Assembly: GCF_002795245.1 (NCBI RefSeq) | Contig: NZ_PGVG01000007.1 | Location: 1-64,000, forward strand | DNA from: Bradyrhizobium forestalis | GTDB taxonomy: Bacteria > Pseudomonadota > Alphaproteobacteria > Rhizobiales > Xanthobacteraceae | Direction of reading: 5' to 3' | Length of the DNA stretch: 64,000 bases | Part shown: one piece after another, positions 25,057-33,716 of the stretch | Position numbering within the stretch: position 1 is the first letter of the stretch | How the letters are laid out: each line of letters opens with the position of its first letter | Program-made: the position numbers and the translations under genes | Notes under the pieces: model-generated | Told to the model about the DNA's origin: nothing | The model's input: the letters and a program-made list of their open reading frames with translations, nothing else | The model's database searches: none

Positions 25057-25686
25057 TTATGACACTTGTACGGCGAAGCTTTGGGAGCCGCGTTCATCTT
25101 CCTGCTGCAATGCGGTGTGCGCGCTGCTGGCGGCGTGACAGTCGCGACAGGCGCGCAGCAATGTATCAAAATCGGTCGCCAGGGCCTCCGAGCGGATGAC
25201 GATGCAACCATCCCGCGCGCCCCGGGCCAGGGTGGGGATGGCGCACAGCTGGCGCCGCAATGCCGGCGACGGCGTCAGCACGATCGTCTTTTGGCCGCGG
25301 CATTCTTCAGCCGAAATCTCCGCGATCGACTCCCACGGCAGAAATTCATTGCCGATGCGGAGATCGCGGATGCCGTAGGGTGTGACGACCACCACCGCTC
25401 CTCGCTCGGCGGGAAGCATCCAGACCAGCCATCCGGTCACCAGGCCGAACACCATGACGCCGGCATAGCCGACCGTCGTGTCATAATTGCCGAGACCGTC
25501 CCATAAGTCGAAGGCAAGCCCCGCACTGAGCAGGGTCATGACAAAGCCCGCGGCGACCAGCAGCCGCAGCCGCGTCACGCATCGACTGATTTCGAGATCG
25601 CGGGATGCGTCGATGCTCACCGCGGACGCAACCGGTTGCTGGCTGTCGGCGACGACGACGGCCGAACCTTCATGATGGGCGTGCAT
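25057..25686 (-). CDS. STM3941-like membrane protein
   Basis: A 209-residue protein: a hydrophilic His-rich head (MHAHHEG), two transmembrane helices (about LRLLVAAGFVMTLLSAGLAF and VGYAGVMVFGLVTGWLVWML), then a soluble domain with alternating strands (AVVVVTPYGIRDLR, FLPWESIAEISAE, CIVIRSEAL) like the PH-like STM3941/YcxB type. The C-terminal CRDC pair is noted. The ATG at 25686 has a GGGGGA Shine-Dalgarno sequence; upstream in-frame codons are not conserved. Family assignment is tentative and function unknown. Confidence 0.6.
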   Translation of the reverse strand: MHAHHEGSAVVVADSQQPVASAVSIDASRDLEISRCVTRLRLLVAAGFVMTLLSAGLAFDLWDGLGNYDTTVGYAGVMVFGLVTGWLVWMLPAERGAVVVVTPYGIRDLRIGNEFLPWESIAEISAEECRGQKTIVLTPSPALRRQLCAIPTLARGARDGCIVIRSEALATDFDTLLRACRDCHAASSAHTALQQEDERGSQSFAVQVS

Positions 25687-26039
25687 GCTTTTCCCCCAAG
25701 CATGGCCATTCGCGGCCAAGCCACGACGCAACCGCGGATCGAATCCGCCGATGGCACTCCACGCAACCACTGGCTGACGAGGCGAGACGGCTGACGTTAC
25801 GCAAAGCGACGTTACGCAAAGCGACGCTACGCAAAGCGACTTCGGCCGCGTTCTCCGGCCAAGTTTTACGCAACGCTGCCACTGTCGCCTGGATCGCCAT
25901 GATCGCGACGGAGTTACACGTAGAGTATGACGCTCATACCCTTGATTGGTTCCCTCCCGGGAGCATGTACGCTACAGGATAGCGCGTCAGGACCGGCGCG
26001 GAAACCCCTCGCCCGCAGGCTTGGAGAGAAATAAGCATC
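25687..26039. other. Divergent intergenic region before tal-pgi
   Basis: This 353-nt gap lies between the STM3941-like gene (minus) and tal-pgi (plus). It holds the three-unit 15-bp tandem repeat described separately. A GGAAC on the minus strand (25949-25945) has CGTC rather than a GTT-type -10 at 16 nt and is not called. No sigma-70 promoter was confidently found. A Shine-Dalgarno-like GGAGAGAAA precedes the ATG at 26040. Confidence 0.5.
25793..25837. repeat. Three tandem 15-bp units (GACGTTACGCAAAGC)
   Basis: Units at 25793-25807, 25808-25822 and 25823-25837 are identical except for one T-to-C change in the third. A partial GTTTTACGCAACGC echo occurs at about 25863-25876. They lie about 200 nt before tal-pgi and about 110 nt before the divergent gene. 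A period of 15 bp is not a helical multiple, so replication slippage is as likely as a protein-binding array. Confidence 0.85.
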
Positions 26040-28889
26040 ATGAATCCCGTCAAAGAACTGGAAAAGCACGGACAAGCGGTCTGGCTGGACTTCCTGGCCC
26101 GTGGCTTCATCGCCAAGGGCGACCTGAAGCGGCTGATCGATACCGACGGCGTCAAGGGCGTCACCTCCAATCCGTCGATCTTCGAGAAGGCGATCGGCAG
26201 CTCCGACGAATATGACGCCTCGATCGGCAAGGCGCTGAAGCGCGGCGACCGGACCGTGGCCGACCTGTTCGAGGCGGTCGCAATCGAGGACATCCAGAAT
26301 GCCGCCGACGTGCTGCGCCCGGTCTATGACCGCCTCGAGGGCCGGGACGGCTTCGTGAGCCTGGAAGTGTCGCCTTATCTGGCGATGGATACCGCCGCCA
26401 CGGTCGCCGAGGCGCGGCGGCTCTGGAAGGACGTCGATCGCCAGAATCTGATGGTGAAGGTGCCGGCGACGCGCGAGGGCTTGCCGGCGATCGAACAGCT
26501 CATCGGCGAAGGCATCAGCATCAACATCACGCTGCTGTTCTCGAAGGCAGTCTATCTCGAGGTCGCCGAAGCCTATCTCGCCGGCCTCGAGAAATACGTC
26601 GCCGGCGGCGGCGATCCGTCGCATGTCGCGAGCGTGGCGAGCTTCTTCGTCAGCCGGATCGACAGCATGGTCGACAAGCAGCTCGACGAGAAGATCGCCC
26701 GCGCCAATGATCCATCGGAGAAGGAGCGGCTTGCTGCGCTGAAGGGCAAGGTCGCGATCGCCAATGCCAAGCTCGCCTACCGGGATTACAAGCGCCTGTT
26801 TACAGGTCCGCGCTGGGAGAAGCTCGCCGCCAAGGGCGCCAGGCCGCAGCGCATGCTGTGGGCCTCCACCGGCACCAAGAACAAGGACTACAGCGACGTC
26901 CTCTATGTCGAGGAACTGATCGGCCCCGACACCATCAACACCATGCCGCCGGCGACGCTGGACGCGTTCCGCGACCACGGCAAGCCGCGCGACAGCCTGG
27001 AAGAGGATGTCGATGACGCCAGGCGCGTGCTGGAGGAGCTGGAGCGCTCCGGCATCTCGCTCGATGCGATCACCGAGGAGCTGGTCAAGGACGGCGTCAA
27101 GCTGTTCGCCGATGCCGCCGACAAGCTCTACGGAGCGGTCGCGCACAAGCGCGCCACGGTGCTCGGGCCGGCGCTCGACCGCCAGCAGCTTTCGCTGGGC
27201 GACGGGCTCGGCAAGGCCGTCGCCAAGAGCACCGAGGAATGGCGTGCCACCGCCAAGATCCGCAGGCTCTGGCAGCGCGACAAATCGGTGTGGACCGGCA
27301 CGGACGAGGACAAATGGCTCGGCTGGCTCGACAGCGCCGCCAAGGCCGACATTGCCGACTACGAGGATTATGCCGGCCGCGTGAAGGGCCAGAAATTCTC
27401 CGACGCCGTCGTGCTCGGCATGGGCGGATCGAGCCTCGGACCCGAGGTGCTGGCCGAGACCTTTGGCAAGAAGCCCGGCTTCCCGAAGCTGCACGTGCTC
27501 GACTCCACCGATCCCGCGCAGGTGCGGGCGATGGAGGGGAAGATCGACATCGCCAACACCGTCTTCATCGTCTCCAGCAAGTCCGGCGGCACCACCGAGC
27601 CGAACGCGATGAAGGACTATTTCCATGAGCAGGTCGCCAAGGCGGTCGGGACCAAGGTGAAGACCGGCCATCGCTTCATCGCCGTGACCGACGCCGGCTC
27701 GTCGCTGGAGAGGGCGGCGAAGAAGCTGAACTACGCCCGCGTCTTCCACGGCGAGCCCTCGATCGGCGGACGCTATTCGGTGCTCTCGCCGTTCGGGCTG
27801 GTGCCGGCGGCGACCGCCGGCATCGACGTCAAGACCTTCGTCAAGCATGCGCTCGCGATGGCCCGCTCCTGCGGGCCGGACGTGCCGCCATCCGAGAACC
27901 CGGGCGTGCAGCTCGGGCTCGCCATGGGCCTCGCCGGGCTCGAAGGCCGCGACAAGGTGACGATCCTGTCATCGAAGAAGATCGCCGATTTCGGCGCCTG
28001 GGCCGAGCAGCTCATCGCGGAATCGACCGGCAAGGAGGGCAAGGGCCTGATCCCGATCGAGGGCGAGCCGCCGGGCGATCCCTCGGTCTACGACAATGAT
28101 CGCTTCTTCATCGACATCCGCATCGAGGGCGAAGCGGACGCCGCCCACGACTCCAAGCTTGCCGCGATCGAAGCGGCTGGCCATCCCGTGGTGCGCATCG
28201 TCATGAAGTCGATCGACCATCTCGGCCAGGAATTCTTCCGCTTCGAGATGGCCACGGCCGTGGCGGGCTCGATCCTCGGCATCAACCCGTTCGACCAGCC
28301 GGACGTGGAAGCGGCCAAGATCAAGACCCGCGAGCTCACCGCCGCGTTCGAGAAGACCGGCGCGTTGCCGGAAGAGCAGCCGGTGGTCAGCACGGATGAG
28401 GCCGATCTCTACACCGACGAGGCCAACGCGGCGGCGCTGCGCGCGGCCGGCGCCAACGGCGATCTCAGCTCCTGGCTGAAGGCGCATCTCTCGCGCTCGA
28501 ACCATGGCGACTATGTCGCCCTGCTCGGCTACATCGCGCGTGACAAGGCGACGATCGACGCGCTCCAGGCCATGCGGTTAGAGGTGCGCGAGAAGCGGCA
28601 TGTGGCGACCTGCGCCGAGTTCGGGCCGCGCTTCCTGCACTCGACGGGACAGGCCTACAAGGGCGGACCCGACAGCGGCGTGTTCCTCCAGATCACGGCC
28701 GACGATGCCAAGGATCTGCCGGTGCCGGGCCAGAAAGCCAGCTTTGGCGTCATCAAGGCGGCGCAGGCGCGGGGCGACTTCGACGTGCTCACCGAACGGG
28801 GCCGGCGTGCACTGCGTGTGCACCTGAAGGGCGGGCTCAAGAAGGGTCTCGCGGCCCTCAACGCGGCGCTTAACGAGGCGCTGAACTGA
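26040..28889 (+). CDS. tal-pgi: Bifunctional transaldolase / glucose-6-phosphate isomerase
   Basis: A 949-residue fusion. Residues 1 to about 365 are transaldolase, with [13 protein letters not shown] at 40-52 and the Schiff-base Lys140 in [11 protein letters not shown]. From about 370 onward is a phosphoglucose isomerase domain with [11 protein letters not shown] and the [11 protein letters not shown] sugar-phosphate loop. It links the non-oxidative pentose phosphate pathway with glucose-6-phosphate supply. It opens the operon tal-pgi, gnd, zwf, pgl, gntK. The fused form is a known variant in several bacteria, including Bradyrhizobium and cyanobacteria. Confidence 0.95.
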   Translation: MNPVKELEKHGQAVWLDFLARGFIAKGDLKRLIDTDGVKGVTSNPSIFEKAIGSSDEYDASIGKALKRGDRTVADLFEAVAIEDIQNAADVLRPVYDRLEGRDGFVSLEVSPYLAMDTAATVAEARRLWKDVDRQNLMVKVPATREGLPAIEQLIGEGISINITLLFSKAVYLEVAEAYLAGLEKYVAGGGDPSHVASVASFFVSRIDSMVDKQLDEKIARANDPSEKERLAALKGKVAIANAKLAYRDYKRLFTGPRWEKLAAKGARPQRMLWASTGTKNKDYSDVLYVEELIGPDTINTMPPATLDAFRDHGKPRDSLEEDVDDARRVLEELERSGISLDAITEELVKDGVKLFADAADKLYGAVAHKRATVLGPALDRQQLSLGDGLGKAVAKSTEEWRATAKIRRLWQRDKSVWTGTDEDKWLGWLDSAAKADIADYEDYAGRVKGQKFSDAVVLGMGGSSLGPEVLAETFGKKPGFPKLHVLDSTDPAQVRAMEGKIDIANTVFIVSSKSGGTTEPNAMKDYFHEQVAKAVGTKVKTGHRFIAVTDAGSSLERAAKKLNYARVFHGEPSIGGRYSVLSPFGLVPAATAGIDVKTFVKHALAMARSCGPDVPPSENPGVQLGLAMGLAGLEGRDKVTILSSKKIADFGAWAEQLIAESTGKEGKGLIPIEGEPPGDPSVYDNDRFFIDIRIEGEADAAHDSKLAAIEAAGHPVVRIVMKSIDHLGQEFFRFEMATAVAGSILGINPFDQPDVEAAKIKTRELTAAFEKTGALPEEQPVVSTDEADLYTDEANAAALRAAGANGDLSSWLKAHLSRSNHGDYVALLGYIARDKATIDALQAMRLEVREKRHVATCAEFGPRFLHSTGQAYKGGPDSGVFLQITADDAKDLPVPGQKASFGVIKAAQARGDFDVLTERGRRALRVHLKGGLKKGLAALNAALNEALN

Positions 28890-28896
28890 AGGAATA

Positions 28897-29901
28897 ATGC
28901 AGATGCAACTCGGCATGATCGGCCTCGGCCGAATGGGCGGCAACATCGTTCGCCGCCTGATGCGCCAGGGACATTCGACCGTGGTCTACGACAAGGATAC
29001 CAAGGCAGTCGCCGGCCTTGCTGCAGACGGCGCGGTCGGCTCGGCGACGCTGGAAGAGTTCGTCGCCAAGCTGGAGCGGCCACGCACGGCCTGGGTGATG
29101 CTGCCGGCAGGGCGCATCACCGAGACCACGATCGAGACGATCGCCGGCGTGATGCAGGCTGGCGACGTCATCATCGACGGCGGCAACACCTTCTGGCAGG
29201 ACGACGTCCGCCGCGGCAAGGCGCTGAAGGAGCGCGGTATCCACTATGTCGATGTCGGCACCTCAGGCGGCGTCTGGGGACTCGACCGCGGCTATTGCAT
29301 GATGATCGGCGGCGAGAAGCAGGTCGTCGACCGGCTCGATCCGATCTTTGCCGCGCTCGCGCCGGGCGCCGGCGACATTCCGCGCACCGAAGGACGCGAG
29401 GGGCGCGATCCCCGCATCGAGCAAGGCTATATCCATGCCGGCCCTGTCGGCGCCGGGCACTTCGTCAAGATGATCCACAACGGCATCGAATACGGGCTGA
29501 TGCAGGCCTATGCCGAAGGTTTCGACATTCTCAAGAATGCCAATATCGAGGCTTTGCCGGCAGATCATCGCTACGATTTCGATCTCGCCGACATCGCCGA
29601 GGTGTGGCGGCGCGGCAGCGTGATCCCGTCCTGGCTGCTCGACCTCACCTCGACCGCACTCGCCGATAGCCCCCTTCTGTCGGAATATTCCGGCTTCGTG
29701 GAGGATTCCGGCGAAGGACGCTGGACCGTGAACGCCGCAATCGACGAGGCCGTGCCGGCCGAAGTTTTGACCGCGGCGCTCTACACACGTTTCCGTTCCC
29801 GCAAGGAACACACCTTCGCCGAAAAGATTCTCTCCGCGATGCGCGCCGGTTTCGGCGGCCACAAGGAGCCGAGGCAGCCGGGCGCCTCGAAACCAAAGTA
29901 A
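28897..29901 (+). CDS. gnd: 6-phosphogluconate dehydrogenase, short type
   Basis: A 334-residue decarboxylating dehydrogenase that turns 6-phosphogluconate into ribulose 5-phosphate. The Rossmann motif [10 protein letters not shown] is at 7-16, and the catalytic [14 protein letters not shown] segment is present. It belongs to the shorter (about 300-340 aa) class, often NAD-dependent, rather than the 470-residue class. ATG 28897 and ATG 28903 are both possible starts. The gene begins 7 nt after the tal-pgi stop. Confidence 0.93.
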   Translation: MQMQLGMIGLGRMGGNIVRRLMRQGHSTVVYDKDTKAVAGLAADGAVGSATLEEFVAKLERPRTAWVMLPAGRITETTIETIAGVMQAGDVIIDGGNTFWQDDVRRGKALKERGIHYVDVGTSGGVWGLDRGYCMMIGGEKQVVDRLDPIFAALAPGAGDIPRTEGREGRDPRIEQGYIHAGPVGAGHFVKMIHNGIEYGLMQAYAEGFDILKNANIEALPADHRYDFDLADIAEVWRRGSVIPSWLLDLTSTALADSPLLSEYSGFVEDSGEGRWTVNAAIDEAVPAEVLTAALYTRFRSRKEHTFAEKILSAMRAGFGGHKEPRQPGASKPK

Positions 29902-29930
29902 CGAGTCAACCAAGCGAAGGCCGACAATTC

Positions 29931-31442
29931 GTGACAAAAGACCCGCAAGTAAAGCGCAAGCCGGAAAATTGCGCCTTCGTCATCTTTGGTGTCACCGGCG
30001 ACCTCACCCATCGCCTGGTGATGCCATCGCTCTACAATCTCGCCGCCGAGCACCTGTTGCCGGAAAAATTCTGCGTCGTCGGCGTCGCCCGCAGGGGCCA
30101 GTCGGATGACGAGCTGCGCGACAGCCTGATGCAAGGCCTGCGCGAGTTCGCGACGCGGCCCGTGGACGACGACATCGCCAAGAAGCTGCTGGAATGCGTG
30201 ACCTTCGTCGAGGCCGACGCAAAGGATCCGCCCTCCTTCGACCGCCTGCGCGCGCATCTGGATTCGCTGGAATGCGCGCAGGAGACCGGCGGCAACCGGC
30301 TGTTCTATCTGGCAACGCCGCCCGCCGCCTTCGCGCCGACCGCGCGCGAGCTCGGCCGCACCGAGATGATGAAGGAGAACGGCGCCTGGCGGCGGCTGGT
30401 CATCGAGAAGCCGTTCGGCACCGATCTCGCATCGGCCAAGGCGCTGAATGCCGAGCTGCTGAAGATCATGGACGAGCACCAGATCTACCGGATCGACCAC
30501 TATCTCGGCAAGGAAACGGTGCAGAACATCCTGGTGTTGCGCTTTGCCAACGGCATGTTCGAGCCGATCTGGAATCGCAACCACATCGACCACATCCAGA
30601 TCACGGTCGAGGAGAAGCTCGGCGTCGGGCATCGCGGCGGCTTTTACGATGCCACGGGCGCGTTGCGCGACATGGTGCCGAACCATCTGTTCCAGCTGAT
30701 GTCGCTGGTGGCGATGGAGCCGCCGAGCCGTTTCGACGCGCATTCGGTGCGCTCCGAGAAGGCCGAGGTGCTCACGGCGATTCAGCGGCCGAGCCCGGAG
30801 GAAGCGCTGAGGAGCTCGGTGCGCGCGCAATATCTCGCGGGCCGCATCGGCGACGAGGAGATCCTGGACTATCGCAAGACCGCGGACGTCAAGCCGGGCA
30901 GCACCACCGAGACCTATGTCGCGCTGAAGCTGATGATCGACAATTGGCGCTGGGCCGGCGTGCCGTTCTATTTGCGCACGGGCAAGGCGCTGGCGCACAA
31001 GCGCACCGAGGTGGCGATCAAGTTCAAGCAGGCGCCGCTCTCGATGTTCTCAGGCACGGCGGTCGACCGCCTGTCGCAGAACTTTCTGACCATCGGCATC
31101 GCGCCGACCGAAACCATCGAGCTTCAGTTCAACGCCAAGATCCCGGGGCCGAGCGTCACGATCGACGGCGTCGAGATGAAATTCCGCTACGGCGACTATT
31201 TCCGGGCCGATCCCTCGACCGGCTACGAGACGCTGATCTACGACTGCATGATCGGCGACAACATCCTGTTCCAGCGCGCCGACGGCGTCGAGGCCGGCTG
31301 GGGGGCGGTGCAGCCGTTCCTGGACGCCTGGAAGAGCGCGGGCAACAACGGCATCGAGACCTATGAAGCCGGCAGCGACGGCCCCGGCTGCGCCGATGAA
31401 CTGCTCCGGCGCGATGGGCGAAGCTGGCGGAAATACTCGTGA
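29931..31442 (+). CDS. zwf: Glucose-6-phosphate dehydrogenase
   Basis: A 503-residue enzyme of the usual family length that oxidises glucose 6-phosphate to 6-phosphogluconolactone. Visible are the nucleotide loop FGVTGDLTHRL, the EKPFGTD motif and the active-site RIDHYLGKE with the catalytic His region. The GTG at 29931 is the likely start, 29 nt after gnd. The stop overlaps the GTG of pgl (GTGA). Together with gntK and gnd it forms the oxidative pentose phosphate entry. No edd/eda (Entner-Doudoroff) genes occur in the window. Confidence 0.96.
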   Translation: MTKDPQVKRKPENCAFVIFGVTGDLTHRLVMPSLYNLAAEHLLPEKFCVVGVARRGQSDDELRDSLMQGLREFATRPVDDDIAKKLLECVTFVEADAKDPPSFDRLRAHLDSLECAQETGGNRLFYLATPPAAFAPTARELGRTEMMKENGAWRRLVIEKPFGTDLASAKALNAELLKIMDEHQIYRIDHYLGKETVQNILVLRFANGMFEPIWNRNHIDHIQITVEEKLGVGHRGGFYDATGALRDMVPNHLFQLMSLVAMEPPSRFDAHSVRSEKAEVLTAIQRPSPEEALRSSVRAQYLAGRIGDEEILDYRKTADVKPGSTTETYVALKLMIDNWRWAGVPFYLRTGKALAHKRTEVAIKFKQAPLSMFSGTAVDRLSQNFLTIGIAPTETIELQFNAKIPGPSVTIDGVEMKFRYGDYFRADPSTGYETLIYDCMIGDNILFQRADGVEAGWGAVQPFLDAWKSAGNNGIETYEAGSDGPGCADELLRRDGRSWRKYS

Positions 31443-32188
31443 TTGCCGCCGGCCAGCCGAAGCTGATCGTCGAAGCCGACGCCGAAGCTCTTGCCCGCGC
31501 CGCGGCCGAACGGGTGATGGCGCGGATCGCGGCCAATCCCGGACGGATCGCGATCTGTCTCACCGGCGGCTCCAGCCCGAAGAAGCTCTATCAACTGCTC
31601 GGCAGCGAGGCGTGGCGCGGCAGGATTCCATGGGACCGCGTGCACTGGTTCATCGGCGACGAGCGCTTCGTGCCCGAAAGCGATCCCCTCAACAACATGG
31701 CGGTCGCGCGCGCGGCGTTTCTCGACCGCCATGCGCCCGCCGGCCATATCCACCCGATTCCCACCACGGCCGACAATCCCGATGCCGGCGCTGAAGCCTA
31801 TGCATACGAGCTGCAGGCCTTCTATGGCGCGGACGGGCTCGATCCGGGGCGCCCGCTGTTCGACCTCGTTCTGATGGGCGCGGGGCCGGACGGGCACACC
31901 GCCTCGCTATTTCCCGGTTATCCCGAGATCGAGGAGACCCGACGCTGGGTCGTCGGCGTCGCCAAAGCCAATGTCGCGCCGTTCGTGCCGCGGATCTCGC
32001 TCACCCTGCCCGTTCTGGCCTCCTGCCGCGAGATGCTGTTCGAGATTGCCGGGCACGACAAGCGGCCGATCTTGACGCGCCTCTTCAATGGCGAGAATCT
32101 GCCGGCCTTACGCGCGCGCTCGGATGGCGAGACCGTCTGGCTGGTCGATAGGGCCGCGCTTCCGGAGGAAATTCGTGGGCCGCGCTGA
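31439..32188 (+). CDS. pgl: 6-phosphogluconolactonase
   Basis: A 249-residue NagB/RpiA-fold hydrolase of the DevB type that opens 6-phosphogluconolactone. The motifs LTGGSSPKKLY, VHWFIGDERFVP and LMGAGPDGHTASLFPG are intact. The GTG start overlaps the zwf stop, and its own 3' end contains the gntK start (14-nt overlap), so the enzymes of consecutive steps are co-translated. Confidence 0.95.
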   Translation: MIAAGQPKLIVEADAEALARAAAERVMARIAANPGRIAICLTGGSSPKKLYQLLGSEAWRGRIPWDRVHWFIGDERFVPESDPLNNMAVARAAFLDRHAPAGHIHPIPTTADNPDAGAEAYAYELQAFYGADGLDPGRPLFDLVLMGAGPDGHTASLFPGYPEIEETRRWVVGVAKANVAPFVPRISLTLPVLASCREMLFEIAGHDKRPILTRLFNGENLPALRARSDGETVWLVDRAALPEEIRGPR

Positions 32189-32717
32189 AGCACCTTGTGC
32201 ATTGATCGTGATGGGCGTGTCGGGTTCGGGCAAGAGCACGGTTGCGAAGGCACTCGGCGAGCGGCTCGGCTGGCGTTTCGAGGACGGCGACAGCTTTCAT
32301 CCCGCCGGCAATGTCGAGAAGATGCGGGCCGGCCATCCGCTCACCGACGAGGACCGCTGGCCCTGGCTCAACGCCATCGCCGACGAGATCGCGCTTGTGT
32401 GCGGACGCGGCGAGCACATCATCATCGCCTGCTCGGCGCTGAAGCACGCCTATCGCGACGTGCTGCTGCGCGGGCGCAGTGACGTCCGCTTCGTGTTCCT
32501 GAAGGGGACGAAAGAGCTGATCGCCGAGCGGCTCGCGCTGCGCAAGGGCCATTTCATGCCGCCCGGGCTGCTGACGAGCCAGTTCGAGACGCTGGAGCCG
32601 CCGGAAGCGGGCGAGCACGTCATCACCGTCTCGATCGACGAGACCGTCGAGGCGATCGTGGACGGCATCGTGCGGCAATTGAAACTGGGCGGCGCAATAC
32701 CCAAGGTCCTGCCATGA
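32175..32717 (+). CDS. gntK: Gluconokinase
   Basis: A 180-residue P-loop carbohydrate kinase that makes 6-phosphogluconate from gluconate. The Walker A motif is GVSGSGKST, followed by FEDGDSFHPAGNVEKM and the C-terminal SQFETLEPP, all typical of GntK. The GTG at 32175 with GGAGG at 32163-32167 is chosen; longer starts inside pgl add unconserved residues. PQQ-dependent glucose dehydrogenase would generate gluconate in the periplasm, so this gene may link functionally with the pqq cluster upstream, but that is inference. It overlaps the next gene by ATGA. Confidence 0.93.
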   Translation: MGRAEAPCALIVMGVSGSGKSTVAKALGERLGWRFEDGDSFHPAGNVEKMRAGHPLTDEDRWPWLNAIADEIALVCGRGEHIIIACSALKHAYRDVLLRGRSDVRFVFLKGTKELIAERLALRKGHFMPPGLLTSQFETLEPPEAGEHVITVSIDETVEAIVDGIVRQLKLGGAIPKVLP

Positions 32718-33526
32718 CGCAAGTCTCACTCGTGGTGTCCGACGTCGACGGCACGCTGCTGACCAAGGACAAGACGCTGACCGAGCGCGCGCGGAGCGCG
32801 GTGCAGCGGCTGCACCGGGCCGGCATCGGCTTCACCATCACCTCCAGCCGCCCTGCGATCGGCATGCGCTTCCTGATCGAGCCGCTGGCGCTGTGGCTGC
32901 CGGTCGGCCCCTTCAACGGCTCCTCGATCATCGATCCCGAGATGCGGCCGGTCGAGCAGCACCTGATTCCCGCGAGTGCGGCCGAGCGGTCCTTGCAGAT
33001 CCTCCGCGACTACGGCGCCGACATCTGGCTGTTCACCACCGACAAATGGCTGATCGACAACCCCCGCGGCAGCTACGTCGCCCACGAGCAGCATACGATC
33101 CGCGCCGACCCCACCATCGTGTCCGATTTCTCACCGTACCTTTCGAGCGCCTGCAAGATCGTCGGCGCCAGTGCCGATGCCGCGGGGCTCGCGGCCTGCG
33201 AGAAAGCGATGCAGGAGGCGCTCGGCCGCGAAGCCACCGCGGTGCGCTCGCAGACCTATTATCTCGACATCACCCCGCCCGGCTTCGACAAGGGCACCTT
33301 CGTGCAGGCCATGGCCAAGCACCTCGACATTGCCACCGACGCGATCGCCACCATCGGCGACATGCAGAACGACCTCGCGATGTTCCGCGTCAGCGGCGTC
33401 TCGATCGCGATGGGCAACGCCGCCGACAACGTCAAGGACGAGGCGACGCATGTCACTGCGAGCAACGAGCAGGACGGTTTTGCCGAGGCGATGGAGATGA
33501 TCTTGAAGTGGAACGGGGCTGGCTAG
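32714..33526 (+). CDS. HAD superfamily (Cof-type) phosphatase
   Basis: A 270-residue HAD-IIB hydrolase. Motif I is SDVDGTLLTKDKTL (Asp nucleophile near residue 10), motif II is TSSRP, and motif IV is GDMQNDLAMF. The C2B cap matches sugar-phosphate phosphatases. The substrate is unknown; its position at the end of the pentose phosphate/gluconate operon suggests an intermediate of that pathway. The start overlaps gntK by ATGA. A 'Cof' name would refer only to family. Confidence 0.88.
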   Translation: MTQVSLVVSDVDGTLLTKDKTLTERARSAVQRLHRAGIGFTITSSRPAIGMRFLIEPLALWLPVGPFNGSSIIDPEMRPVEQHLIPASAAERSLQILRDYGADIWLFTTDKWLIDNPRGSYVAHEQHTIRADPTIVSDFSPYLSSACKIVGASADAAGLAACEKAMQEALGREATAVRSQTYYLDITPPGFDKGTFVQAMAKHLDIATDAIATIGDMQNDLAMFRVSGVSIAMGNAADNVKDEATHVTASNEQDGFAEAMEMILKWNGAG

Positions 33527-33565
33527 AAGCCTGGTGGCCCCAACTATCGCCTGTCGCACGGTATC

Positions 33566-33698
33566 CACCTCTCCCCGACGGGGAGAGGTCGGATTGCGCA
33601 GCAATCCGGGTGAGGGGCCGCAGCGGTCGGTGAGACTGAAACCCCTCACCCGGACCGCATCTTCGATGCGATCCGACCTCTCCCTACGGGAGAGGTGA
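33566..33698. repeat. Dispersed palindromic repeat, family A copy 2 (inverted)
   Basis: This is the reverse complement of the element at 3795-3928 in overall order: CTCTCCCCG-CGGGGAGAG, GGATTGCGCAGCAATCC, a GGTGAGGGG...CCCCTCACC pair, GCATCTTCGATGC, and CTCTCCCTACGGGAGAG. Length is about 133 bp versus 134 bp. It occupies the gap between the convergent HAD and GH15 genes and could serve as a two-way terminator. Confidence 0.8.
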
Positions 33699-33716
33699 AG
33701 GGCCAGCCGCGCCGAT

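Noticed and set aside
25793..25837. CRISPR-like array
   Set aside because: The repeats are contiguous 15-bp units with no spacers and no cas genes.
25925..25949. GGAAC-N16-CGTC as an EcfG promoter on the minus strand
   Set aside because: The -10 lacks the GTT core, and the gene it would serve starts about 240 nt away.
25914..27848. A 644-codon minus-strand open frame opposite tal-pgi
   Set aside because: Low-complexity shadow of a high-GC gene; the plus-strand protein is clearly a transaldolase-isomerase.
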